A stretch of 64,000 nt of DNA. Origin: Sphingobacterium siyangense. GTDB taxonomy: Bacteria > Bacteroidota > Bacteroidia > Sphingobacteriales > Sphingobacteriaceae. A program made the translations under genes and the position numbers. Positions 54,101 to 63,240 of this stretch are shown piece by piece. Each line of letters opens with the position of its first letter. The stretch's first letter is position 1. The notes under the pieces are model-generated. The model was not told the DNA's origin. It did no database searches and saw only the letters and a list, made by a program, of their open reading frames with translations. Location of the stretch: NCBI RefSeq assembly GCF_007830445.1, contig NZ_VLKR01000023.1, positions 1 through 64,000 of the forward strand, in the 5' to 3' direction.

Positions 54101-55960
54101 TTATTTCACATTCACATTAAATGTAAACGTCGCCTGCACGGTTTTCGCTCCTTCGTACGTATACACCAGTGCCTGCTTAATGGTATATTTCTTTCCAGCT
54201 GCCAGAGCTCCCGGATATTGTCCGATGGAGAACGTTATCGTACTGGCGTTAAATTCCGAAAACAGGCCCGCACTGGCGCCCCAATTGGTGACTGCCCCAG
54301 CTGCAGTAAACCAATGCCCATAACCTGTGGCCGTATTGTTGGGATTTAAACTTCCATTTGGTTCCACGGCATAGAACTTAATTTTTCCGCTGCTCATCAA
54401 ACCCGCCAGGTCTGCCGAAGGTATGGCCAAGGCCTCCCCTAGCTGCGCTGCATTGACGCTTACTTGCGTACCCGAATACCCTGTAGCATCTGCCGGGAAG
54501 CTCAGGTCATAATTCAATGCGATATCTTTGGGCTGACTGCTCACCTCATTGTATCCTGTAGCTGTTGTACCCTGAATTTTGATTTCGTAAGGCCATTGCT
54601 CATCATTGCTGTCGTCATCATCCCAGGCATGTGGCTGGTAAACAGAGGGGGCACCTGTGACAACAAACCAGAGGTTGCTGCAATTGGCCGGAACAGTAAA
54701 CGCTACCGTATTCTCCGAGCCCTCCGTCCGATCACCATATACCCGCGTGCCGTCTTTCAATAATGCCACATAACCATAGCGCCATCCGGCACGGCTGGCA
54801 TCCACCGGATTGAATCCAGCAGCATTCGGCAGTCCCTTAAAAGCTACCGAAACCTGGGTTCCCGCAGCCGGAACTTCCAGCGGAATCACATTGTACCCCG
54901 TAGTGCCCGGACAACGATCATAGGCAACGCGAAGACTACCGTTGGATTGACGCGTAAATTTGGTCGTCAGCTTACCGATATAATTCTTCCCATACTCCCG
55001 GATGCTGTTCAGGTCCCAGGTCACAAAGTGGGCCGCCGCATCATAGATTTCATTGTTGAACTGCTTCACATCGATACCCGTTATACGCATATAAGCCTGC
55101 ACCGGATCTTCGGGTTTTAAAGCTTCGCGCCAGATGCGGCCAATCATATCGATCCCATGTTTGCTGGTCCAATACCAATGGATGAAATAGCTGGCATAAC
55201 GATATTTCTCGTGATGAATATGACGATGATAATTTTCGGTATAGACGGGAAAATCGGCTCCCGAAAATGCCTGTGCGGGATAGGTTTGGTAGGCCTGCCA
55301 TTGCGCGGTCTGCTCCCAGAACCCGTTGCCGCTGGTTCCGCCGTAGCCGTAACGAAATCCATGTCCGCCTTTCAGATCGGCAAATACCTGATATTGAAAA
55401 CTGTGCCCGATCTCGTGCGCAATTACAGAACCCACCGGTTTACAGGTCGCCGGATTAATCCACAGTGCCCCTATTGTATCGTCGTAACCGCCACCATACG
55501 CCATCCATTCTGTCGTATAATGCACAAAAATCATCATTTTGTATTTATCCAGATTGGATCGGTTCACTTTGCGTTCTGCAAACTTCAGCGTGCCGACGTT
55601 CAATGCGTAGAACTGTTCGGCCTTGGCCAAAAGATCATCAATATCGACGCGATATTCTTCAGGTACGGTGTTCGCATTGGGATCGTTCTTCCCGTAGCTT
55701 GCCCCCCAGAACACAATAAAATGCTCCGACTGACGGCTCCGCGAATAGGACCATTTGCTCCCTTTATCGTTATAATCCATGCCTTCAAATTCTTTGGGCT
55801 TATAAATCTTCAAAGAATCTGTTCCCACAGTAACGGGCGGCGTGGTGACCTCTTCCTCGACAGGAAGCGCTACTTCTTTTTTGCTGCATCCCTGCGAAAG
55901 GAAAACAAGTGCTGAAATCAGCGTCAGCAGGACTTTATGCAATACTATACTTTTCATCAT
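54101..55960 (-). CDS. DUF6055-type zinc-protease-like lipoprotein with a DUF4859-like domain
   Basis: 619 residues. Lipoprotein signal with Cys25 (LSQGC). Residues about 65-340 form the metallopeptidase-like part with the zinc motif HEIGH (His182, Glu183, His186) in GSVIAHEIGHSFQYQ and a downstream WEQTAQWQAY block. A middle beta-sandwich (about 350-470) is followed by a C-terminal domain (about 480-619, YDLSFPADATGYSGTQVSV, FYAVEPNGSLN, GHWFTAAGAVTNWG) that also ends the fasciclin lipoprotein of this locus. Last gene of the susCD operon; likely surface-exposed. It may cut protein parts of a glycoprotein, but peptidase activity is inferred. Confidence 0.85.
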   Translation of the reverse strand: MMKSIVLHKVLLTLISALVFLSQGCSKKEVALPVEEEVTTPPVTVGTDSLKIYKPKEFEGMDYNDKGSKWSYSRSRQSEHFIVFWGASYGKNDPNANTVPEEYRVDIDDLLAKAEQFYALNVGTLKFAERKVNRSNLDKYKMMIFVHYTTEWMAYGGGYDDTIGALWINPATCKPVGSVIAHEIGHSFQYQVFADLKGGHGFRYGYGGTSGNGFWEQTAQWQAYQTYPAQAFSGADFPVYTENYHRHIHHEKYRYASYFIHWYWTSKHGIDMIGRIWREALKPEDPVQAYMRITGIDVKQFNNEIYDAAAHFVTWDLNSIREYGKNYIGKLTTKFTRQSNGSLRVAYDRCPGTTGYNVIPLEVPAAGTQVSVAFKGLPNAAGFNPVDASRAGWRYGYVALLKDGTRVYGDRTEGSENTVAFTVPANCSNLWFVVTGAPSVYQPHAWDDDDSNDEQWPYEIKIQGTTATGYNEVSSQPKDIALNYDLSFPADATGYSGTQVSVNAAQLGEALAIPSADLAGLMSSGKIKFYAVEPNGSLNPNNTATGYGHWFTAAGAVTNWGASAGLFSEFNASTITFSIGQYPGALAAGKKYTIKQALVYTYEGAKTVQATFTFNVNVK

Positions 55961-55982
55961 TTGAGCGTTTAATAGGTAGAGA

Positions 55983-56951
55983 TCAACTATGTGTAATGGT
56001 CAAAAAACGGAAGCGAACGGTATAGGTACCACTTCGGTAGAATTTGATGGTCGATACGGGGTTAAGATTACGTCCCAGCGTAGTCGCCGTACCTACAATG
56101 CGGTAATAAGAAATGGGATCACCCGACCAAAATTCTGTGCCTACATAAGTACCGTTCATGATGGGATACACCAGACCCGAAACATCTGGATAGCGATACA
56201 CCAAGCCCGTATCGGTAACTTCCTCCGGATAGTAAGGCGACCAATTTTTGAATGTCGGCCGGTCCCCACGTTTGATGACCTCGCCTTTTTTAGGATTGAA
56301 GGGCTTGCCGTTTTTATCTTCCCATTGGTATACAATTTTGTTTTCTCCTTCCGCCTGATGCTCTACGACGATCTCATAGTCTGTATACGGTAGAAAATTG
56401 GATTCGGCCCCGTAGTCCGAACTCGTGCACGACTTAAATAAAATATCTTCCTTCTTAGCACCGATGACATTAAAGTCCAGTATATTCTTAAATTTTTTCT
56501 GTCCGGCGACATTGCTCACCTCCACATCGATCGTGTATTGTCCCGGGGTCACAAATTGCGTCGCCTGTGTAAAACCCACGCGACCACCGGTCGCATTGAG
56601 CATCATCGGTGGATATTTAGCTTTGCCGATCTTGGCATTCAACAGATCCAGGGTGGTATCCCGCCAGGTGATCTCCGCCAGGTAGGTGGATATCTCATGC
56701 TCTTTTGAAAATTCTGTTGAGAGCTCGCCGGTTTCCTTATTTCTTACCGCAAGCAGATTCACGGTCAGCGGGGTTGTGCTTCCATTGGCAACAATGGCAT
56801 CCGTGTACACCACTGCCCCCTGATTGACCTGCAGATTCTCCACATTATAGCGTATATTTTCACTTAAATAGCCTATTTGATCACTCTTGCAGGAATCCAA
56901 TAGCCCGAGGGATAAACCTGCTAAGCCGATTATAAAACTTCGTTTTTTCAT
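55983..56951 (-). CDS. DUF5007-like lipoprotein
   Basis: 322 residues from the ATG at 56951 (MKKRSFIIG), chosen because the lipoprotein signal starts there, with Cys21 (LLDSC); the upstream 21 codons are not signal-like. Beta-rich: IRYNVENLQVNQGAVVYTDA, TPGQYTIDVEVSNVAGQKKF, KFYRSGTYTVRFRFLTITHS. This fits the DUF5007 pattern seen downstream of SusD genes. Probably a surface glycan- or ligand-binding protein. Position: fourth in the operon. Confidence 0.7.
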   Translation of the reverse strand: MKKRSFIIGLAGLSLGLLDSCKSDQIGYLSENIRYNVENLQVNQGAVVYTDAIVANGSTTPLTVNLLAVRNKETGELSTEFSKEHEISTYLAEITWRDTTLDLLNAKIGKAKYPPMMLNATGGRVGFTQATQFVTPGQYTIDVEVSNVAGQKKFKNILDFNVIGAKKEDILFKSCTSSDYGAESNFLPYTDYEIVVEHQAEGENKIVYQWEDKNGKPFNPKKGEVIKRGDRPTFKNWSPYYPEEVTDTGLVYRYPDVSGLVYPIMNGTYVGTEFWSGDPISYYRIVGTATTLGRNLNPVSTIKFYRSGTYTVRFRFLTITHS

Positions 56952-57031
56952 CTGTTTTATTTTTTCATGTGTGACGAAACCATCCGGTTGATTCAGCACT
57001 GCCGCGGAATCCATCCAGCTAGTTTCATAAT

Positions 57032-58174
57032 TTATTTGATCTTAATGTTGAATACAAAAACAGCATTCAAATCACCCTTTGTTTTCGACTTGTACACGAG
57101 GGATTGTCGTACCGTATAGGTACTACCCACCGTTGTTTGCCCTGGATATTGCAGTATATTAAAGGTCATCGTTGAGGTTGCCAGCTCAGATACAATGCGT
57201 GCATCGGCACCCCACGAACAGGTCTGCCCTTTGGCATCGAACCAGTGTCCTGGTGCGTTCGCGGTACTGTTTGCATTTAAGTTACCATCAGGCTGCACGG
57301 CATAATAGGTGATGTCCTTGCCTACCAATGCGGATATTGCCCCACTCTCTACGCCATAAAAGCGTGCTAAACGCGGAAGCAAAACGTCTACTGTGGTGCC
57401 AGTATAACCGGCGGCATCGTATTTAATGCTCAGGTCGTAGGTAAAAGTCAGTGTAGCACCAGTTTCTACAATTTTAGGCCCCGTGAGGATCCGCGGCACA
57501 AAATCGCCGATAAACGTATGTGTATTGGCCAATACATTCAGCGTTGTTCCTGAAGCCATTTTTATCCCGGTTGTCTGACAATATACTCGCATATCCGCCT
57601 GATCATCTTCTTTGACCGTCACAATACCGTCTGGACTGATCTGATCGGCCTCGCCACGCACTTTCACGTAGTACAGGTAATAAACGGGCTGTGAGGACCA
57701 GGCTGCTTTGGGCTGCTTTTGCTTATGATAGAAAAATCCACCCACATTGGCCGCATTGCTGATCGTCGTATACGCTGTGCTGGCCGTTTCCAAATTGTAA
57801 GGGGCATCGTTGTAGATGTATGCCCTGACCGAATCTACAGGGATTTCGTTGAGAAACTGGTCAAAAGAATACTGTGCATTTTCGTCCACATACTTTACAG
57901 AGTCTGCCTTCTGTTTATAATAACGGTTGACCGAATAATCCGAAGGCGCCCAAAAGGTTTTCGCCTTGTTGATTTCGTCTTTGAGTTTAAAATGGTCAAT
58001 CACCAGCAGCAAGGTATCAAACATACCATTGGGATGGGCGGCCAGGTAGTCGTAAGTAGACAGATTCACTTCCGCTGTATGGAGACCGTCATCCGTCAGA
58101 TAAGCCGCTTTCTTGCAGCCCACCACTGTCAGTCCAAAGGCCAACAGCAACGCAAAACGATATAAGGTTTTCAT
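57032..58174 (-). CDS. Fasciclin-like / DUF4859-like lipoprotein
   Basis: 380 residues from the ATG at 58174 (MKTLYRFALL); longer frames run into susD. Lipoprotein Cys20 (VVGC). Residues about 30-200 resemble a fasciclin domain (STYDYLAAHPNGMFDTLLLV, FWAPSDYSVNRYY). The C-terminal 140 residues (YDLSIKYDAAGYTGTTVDVL, YYAVQPDGNLN, GHWFDAKGQTCSWGADARI) are clearly homologous to the end of the DUF6055 protein. Third gene in the operon, likely a surface adhesin-like binding protein. Confidence 0.8.
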   Translation of the reverse strand: MKTLYRFALLLAFGLTVVGCKKAAYLTDDGLHTAEVNLSTYDYLAAHPNGMFDTLLLVIDHFKLKDEINKAKTFWAPSDYSVNRYYKQKADSVKYVDENAQYSFDQFLNEIPVDSVRAYIYNDAPYNLETASTAYTTISNAANVGGFFYHKQKQPKAAWSSQPVYYLYYVKVRGEADQISPDGIVTVKEDDQADMRVYCQTTGIKMASGTTLNVLANTHTFIGDFVPRILTGPKIVETGATLTFTYDLSIKYDAAGYTGTTVDVLLPRLARFYGVESGAISALVGKDITYYAVQPDGNLNANSTANAPGHWFDAKGQTCSWGADARIVSELATSTMTFNILQYPGQTTVGSTYTVRQSLVYKSKTKGDLNAVFVFNIKIK

Positions 58175-58193
58175 TTTTTTCAAGTTTAATGGT

Positions 58194-59669
58194 TTACATA
58201 TTGACAGTTCCCCAGTAGGACGTCTGATTAAGCAACGGATTGGCTGCGAGCAATGTTGGGTCAAACGGCCAAAAATATTTCTTCGCATTAAATTGCGCCT
58301 GGTTCATTTTACTTTCTGGGAATTTATAGACATTAAAATGCTTATATAGCCTAATGAGGTCGTAATACCGATGGCCTTCCAAAAATAGCTCGCGCGCCCT
58401 TTCATCAAATATCGCCTCAATAAGTGGCTCCTCGCTTTTATAGGCAGGCAGTCCTGCTTGCGTCCGGATTTCATTTAAGATGGTTTCTGCTTCACTATTC
58501 TTCCCTATCGCCGCCAACCCTTCCGCCATGAGGAGCTTGATATCTGAAAACCGAAAAATGATGATGTTATTTTTAAATACCGCATTCGCATTGGATGTAT
58601 TATTGGAAAACTTGACGTTCGCATATTTCGTACATAGCGCATAGCTACTGTTATAAGCAATATCAAACACACTTTTAAACCGTTTGTCATTGTCGTCTTT
58701 AAATAGCGTTTTAATATAATCCGGACTGATTCTTAACAGCGGATCAGTTAAAGGCCGAAAGTAAGGCCCTGCCAGCGAAAAGTATCCAATTCCTGAGTTT
58801 GTACCCTCATTTTCTCCGTTTTGCGAGATTTCAAAAATACCTTCATTAGATTTTCCCTGATAAATACCGCGATAGTTCAGGCTATCCCTACCCACAAAAG
58901 AATATTGGCCGCTTTCCAATACCGATTTCGCCGCATCGATACATTCAGCATATTCGCCTCTCCAGGCACTGAGATGCGCCTGAAGCGCAAGTGCAGCTCC
59001 CGTATTCCCACGCAGCGCAAAATCATCTTGGTCGATATTGTCCCATTGGAGCAAAGTCAATGCTTTGGATAGATCAGCCTGGCTCTGATCCAGCACATCG
59101 CTCTCTTTGCTTGCCGCAAGATTTACGGCACTGATTGGCAGTACGGATTCTGTTATAATTGGGACAGTACCCCAAACCCTCGCCATATAGAAATAGGCAA
59201 ATGCACGTACAAAATAAGCCTCACCGATATAATAATCCCGAACAGACAGGTTATCAAAGGCATTTTCGTCCATCTTGGGCAGTCTTTGGATTACACGGTT
59301 TGCCTGGTCGATGGCCTGATAGAAGATATCATAGCGCCGTAGCTGATAGGCAGGCCGACCAGTTTCCAGAGCTGCAACCGGCGTATTGAGCTGCATATTG
59401 ACAATCGGCGTAAATTCTGGATTGGTCGAAGAATTAATTTCGTCCGTGAGCAAATCCCCATACACATAGAAAGCCATGCCACTACCTTGGTTCAAGGCCT
59501 TACGCAAAAGCGCATACATGGCGTTGGTTGCGCTATTGGCATCTTCCTGTGTTTTCCAGAAGTTTTCATCTGTTGCCGAACTGACAGGCTCAATATCCAG
59601 GAACTTGGAACAGCCCGAAGCGAGGTACATGAAAGCACTCAGCATTAAAAACAATATTTTTCTTTTCAT
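58194..59669 (-). CDS. SusD/RagB-family glycan-binding lipoprotein
   Basis: 491 residues. Lipoprotein Cys20 (LASGC), SusD opening FLDIEPVSSATDENFWKTQE, helix block YYIGEAYFVRAFAYFYMARV, and C-terminal RFSDIKLLMAEGLAAIGKNS and RARELFLEGHRYYDLIRLYK. It starts 45 bp after susC. It is the third SusD in the window. Confidence 0.95.
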   Translation of the reverse strand: MKRKILFLMLSAFMYLASGCSKFLDIEPVSSATDENFWKTQEDANSATNAMYALLRKALNQGSGMAFYVYGDLLTDEINSSTNPEFTPIVNMQLNTPVAALETGRPAYQLRRYDIFYQAIDQANRVIQRLPKMDENAFDNLSVRDYYIGEAYFVRAFAYFYMARVWGTVPIITESVLPISAVNLAASKESDVLDQSQADLSKALTLLQWDNIDQDDFALRGNTGAALALQAHLSAWRGEYAECIDAAKSVLESGQYSFVGRDSLNYRGIYQGKSNEGIFEISQNGENEGTNSGIGYFSLAGPYFRPLTDPLLRISPDYIKTLFKDDNDKRFKSVFDIAYNSSYALCTKYANVKFSNNTSNANAVFKNNIIIFRFSDIKLLMAEGLAAIGKNSEAETILNEIRTQAGLPAYKSEEPLIEAIFDERARELFLEGHRYYDLIRLYKHFNVYKFPESKMNQAQFNAKKYFWPFDPTLLAANPLLNQTSYWGTVNM

Positions 59670-59714
59670 CTGTAAATAATTTTAAACCACCGTTATCCGA
59701 TGGTACTGACATGA

Positions 59715-62700
59715 TTAAAATGTAACATCCAAGCCTATAGTCCATTTCTTGGGGATTGGATACCCATTGCCCGTTGAATAACCGTTGGCTTCCACAGCTT
59801 CCGGGTCTGGCACCGAAGACCAAGCTTTGACAGCCACATTATCCACCACCCCGTAAATGCGAAGCATTTTCAATTTAAGTTTCTTGATCATCGCCTGCGA
59901 AAAGGTGTAGCTCAGCTGAATATTTTTCAAGCGTACAAAACTGGCATTTTCCACAAAAGTGCTATTGGCAATGTGCCAATTGTCTACCGTATTGCGAAAC
60001 AAGTTTGGGTATTTGGTCTGATCCCCTTCTTTCATCCAGAAATCACTGGGTTTAAAATCTCCCGCGATCGCGGAGTTGGTTCCCCAGGTATTGTACAGGG
60101 CAGACGATCCCGCATCCTGCAATTTATCCGACAGGTAACCATTCCACAAGGAGCGTCCGAAAACAAAGCTCACCAAGGTAGACAAGCTAAAATTCTTGTA
60201 GGAGAACTGGTTGATAAATCCACCTACGAAGTCAGGGTTTGGATTTCCCATATCAATTTTATCGTTGTAATCGATGATGTAGTCGCCATTGACATCCCTT
60301 CGGCGCGGATCACCAGCCTGATAAAGGACCGATTGATTAAAATGAGCTATTCGTCTTCCCGTCAGCGGGTCGATAGGCACATCCGCATTGGTCGCATATA
60401 CCCCGTCCACATCCCATACTTTAAATGGAAAAATAGGCTGACCAACATTCAAGGCACGTTGCATCCAAGGTGGTCCCACCTGTATTTCCTTTCCGCCGTC
60501 AGGAAGACTAGTGACATAATTTTTATTATAAGCCATATTGAAATTAGTGGTCCACTGGAATGCCGACTCAGGAGCCATATTGCGGGAGATGATCGTCATT
60601 TCCACGCCACTGTTTCGCACACTGATAAAATTGTTGGAGACCGTGCTATATCCCGAAGTAGCGGGCATCATCAGGTCGTATACCAACTCTTTGGAATCGC
60701 GTACATAAAAATCAGCAGTCACCGTAACCCGATCGCGCAGCAGGTTCATATCGAATCCGGCATTAAACTGGGGCGAGCGCTCCCATCTGATGGTCGGTGA
60801 TGTCGCCGCCGCCGCATAATTTGGCGATACCGCGGGCTTACCATTATATGAAAGTACCGAACCAGCGATACCATTTTCCAACACCGCTCCCGCATAGGAT
60901 GCATCAAAAGTCAAACCCGTGTAGCGTGCGTAGTATGAGCCCGGATCACGTCCCGTTATCCCGTAGCTACCCCGTACTTTAAAAAAAGATATCGCATTTT
61001 TGATTCCCTGAAAGAAAGGTTCTTCCGAAAGCACCCAGCCGGCAGATATAGAAGGGAAAATCCCCCATCGGTTGTCCTTACTGTAGCGAGAAGACGCATC
61101 CATGCGGTAACTCGCAGAAAGCAGGTATTTATCCTTATAATCATATCCAAAGCGGCCGAACAAGGATACCCGCGATCGTTCGCTGATGGAAGTCGTCGCA
61201 TATAGATCCGGTCCTGAGGGGATACCGGTTACGGTTTTCACATAATTGCCATTGTCGTTATAACCATACATATAGTTTTCGTTGGAAGTATTGCGTTCCA
61301 TACCGGTACCCAAAACGGCACTAAAATTATGGGTATTCTGAATGCTCTTGATGTAATTAAAATAAGTTTCCCATTCCCAGCGCTTATTTTGATTCACCCA
61401 GTTCTGCGCAAAGTTTCTGTATCCCGTAAGCAATTGAGGACGAAACAGATCACGCGTATTGTTATTCACATTAAAAGAAAACTGCGAGCGCAAGGTCAGG
61501 CCATTGATCAAAAACTTTTTGAGTGTCCCGGCAAAGTTTCCATTCAGGCTAAAGGAATTATCCCGATCCATCATCCCATCGTAGCGCCCCGTATAGATCT
61601 GTTGGTCTACGTCCGTTATCTGGTAGAAAGAAGAAGGAAATCCCCAGGTATTAAATGGATATTTCTGATCGTCTCCCGAACCATGTTTCGCTTTTGTAAA
61701 CCCTGCGAACAAGTTGGTCTCAAACTGGAAATTGTCGGTAGGATTGGCCTGCAACATCAGGCGTGGCGTCAGGTTTTCATTTTCAAAGCCCATCATTACC
61801 CCTTGCTCATAATAACGCTGCGCCGAGAAACGATATAAAAATTTCTCCATGGTGGCCCCGATACTCACATTCACATTGTTGATATTGGCCGACTGCAGAA
61901 AAAGCCCCTGCCAATCGGTATTATTGTTAAATGCCGGATTTAAACTATCCGTCAACATGGGGCTAATCGATCCATTGTTAAACCAGTCATACGATCCCCC
62001 CTGATACAGCAAATTCATTTTCAGCCTGCGCTCCGCAGCTCCCACGGTGATAGGCTTCATCGCCGGACGGCTGGAGACCCCGTTGTATGCGGAGATCCGT
62101 ATTTCGGGTTTACCATGCGCCGGGCGTTTGGTTTTGATGATAATGACCCCATTTGCGGCACGAGCGCCATAAATAGCCGATGCCGAGGCGTCTTTCAGGA
62201 TATCGACAGATTCAATATCATTGGGATTAATGGCCTGCAGCGGGCTTGCGTTACCGTAGGCAGAGCGGATATCACTCACATCGTAGATAATATTGTCGAT
62301 CACATACAGCGGTGCCTGCAACTGGTTGTCTGCTAATCCCAGGTTGCTTGTTCCACGAATATTAACAATGTTATTGGTTCCAGGTTCACCCGAAGTACTC
62401 AACACCGTTAGTCCGGCAACACGGCCCTGTAACATGGCATCAAAAGTCGCATAAGGCGTATTTTCAAAATCCTTACCTTTTACGGTAGAAATAGCCCCCG
62501 TCGTCTTTCGACGCTGCACATCCTGATAGCCCATGACGACCACCTCATCCAGTCCCGTCCCATCTTCCTTCATGGTGATCTGAAGCGTATTTTCGCCATC
62601 GCGCAGCTGTTTTTCCTGCCGCACATAACCAACGGAACTAAAAATCAAGGTTGGATTTGCCGATTTAAGCTGCAAGCTGAATTTCCCATCAGCATCTGTC

Positions 62701-62882
62701 TTTGAAGCATTCCTGATGCCTTTCTCTAAAATACTCAGATCAGACAGCGGCATACCCTTTTCGTCTTTAACGATCCCCGTGACCGTTCTCTGTTGTTGCG
62801 CATACAGCTGTTGACATACGAACAGCAGCAACATAAAAATACCCGTTAAGCATTTTTTTGGAAGATTTTCATGCATAGTCAT
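59715..62882 (-). CDS. SusC/RagA-family TonB-linked outer-membrane transporter
   Basis: 1055 residues. Signal peptide 1-28 (CQQLYAQQ), a carboxypeptidase-regulatory-like domain (RTVTGIVKDEKGMPLSDLSI), the variant signature GLDEVVVMGYQDVQRRKTTG, a plug with NPNDIESVDILKDASASAIYG, and a barrel ending TIGLDVTF. Full length. First gene of the operon with SusD and three lipoproteins; an AraC gene lies upstream. Confidence 0.95.
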   Translation of the reverse strand: MTMHENLPKKCLTGIFMLLLFVCQQLYAQQQRTVTGIVKDEKGMPLSDLSILEKGIRNASKTDADGKFSLQLKSANPTLIFSSVGYVRQEKQLRDGENTLQITMKEDGTGLDEVVVMGYQDVQRRKTTGAISTVKGKDFENTPYATFDAMLQGRVAGLTVLSTSGEPGTNNIVNIRGTSNLGLADNQLQAPLYVIDNIIYDVSDIRSAYGNASPLQAINPNDIESVDILKDASASAIYGARAANGVIIIKTKRPAHGKPEIRISAYNGVSSRPAMKPITVGAAERRLKMNLLYQGGSYDWFNNGSISPMLTDSLNPAFNNNTDWQGLFLQSANINNVNVSIGATMEKFLYRFSAQRYYEQGVMMGFENENLTPRLMLQANPTDNFQFETNLFAGFTKAKHGSGDDQKYPFNTWGFPSSFYQITDVDQQIYTGRYDGMMDRDNSFSLNGNFAGTLKKFLINGLTLRSQFSFNVNNNTRDLFRPQLLTGYRNFAQNWVNQNKRWEWETYFNYIKSIQNTHNFSAVLGTGMERNTSNENYMYGYNDNGNYVKTVTGIPSGPDLYATTSISERSRVSLFGRFGYDYKDKYLLSASYRMDASSRYSKDNRWGIFPSISAGWVLSEEPFFQGIKNAISFFKVRGSYGITGRDPGSYYARYTGLTFDASYAGAVLENGIAGSVLSYNGKPAVSPNYAAAATSPTIRWERSPQFNAGFDMNLLRDRVTVTADFYVRDSKELVYDLMMPATSGYSTVSNNFISVRNSGVEMTIISRNMAPESAFQWTTNFNMAYNKNYVTSLPDGGKEIQVGPPWMQRALNVGQPIFPFKVWDVDGVYATNADVPIDPLTGRRIAHFNQSVLYQAGDPRRRDVNGDYIIDYNDKIDMGNPNPDFVGGFINQFSYKNFSLSTLVSFVFGRSLWNGYLSDKLQDAGSSALYNTWGTNSAIAGDFKPSDFWMKEGDQTKYPNLFRNTVDNWHIANSTFVENASFVRLKNIQLSYTFSQAMIKKLKLKMLRIYGVVDNVAVKAWSSVPDPEAVEANGYSTGNGYPIPKKWTIGLDVTF

Positions 62883-63014
62883 AATTTCGTTAAGCAGGTT
62901 TTCAGTTTAACACACTATCATTTAAACATTTACCTCGTCAGACAAATGCCTTCCCTTTTTTTAGAAAAGGGATGTTCCAGCATGTTAAAAATTGATTAGT
63001 TATACTTTCTGTAA

Positions 63015-63022
63015 CAAAAATA
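63015..63022 (-). promoter_or_regulatory. -7 promoter element TATTTTTG
   Basis: It matches TAnnTTTG on the minus strand, 133 bp upstream of susC. It would give a leader of about 125 nt. AT-rich context makes a chance match possible. Confidence 0.4.
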
Positions 63023-63141
63023 GTACTTCGAAATAGCGGTTTTCGGTCAGATCTTATCCACTCATTCTAGCATTTTAACAAAAGAAAAAGAAGCTTTCGG
63101 GCGCGGTATAGGGTTTCGAAAAATGGCATTAAACAGCTATT

Positions 63142-63185
63142 CCGTCTAACCATAACAGCGGTATTTACCTGCAATAGTTAGACGG
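63142..63185. repeat. Inverted repeat CCGTCTAAC-N26-GTTAGACGG
   Basis: A perfect 9-bp inverted repeat (63142-63150 and 63177-63185) extends to about 12 bp with one bulge (TATTCCGTCTAAC / GTTAGACGGATA). It lies between the AraC stop (63241) and the susC promoter. It could be a regulator-binding pair or a hairpin that ends the AraC transcript. The remainder of 62883-63240 has no gene. Confidence 0.55.
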
Positions 63186-63240
63186 ATATAAAGGAGAGCG
63201 GAAAATGGACAGGAAAATGGGGAACTTCTAAAACACCTCA

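Noticed and set aside
55157..55915. Long plus-strand ORF (252 codons) opposite the DUF6055 gene
   Set aside because: It lies wholly antisense to a well-supported gene with clear motifs and has the low-complexity composition of a shadow frame.
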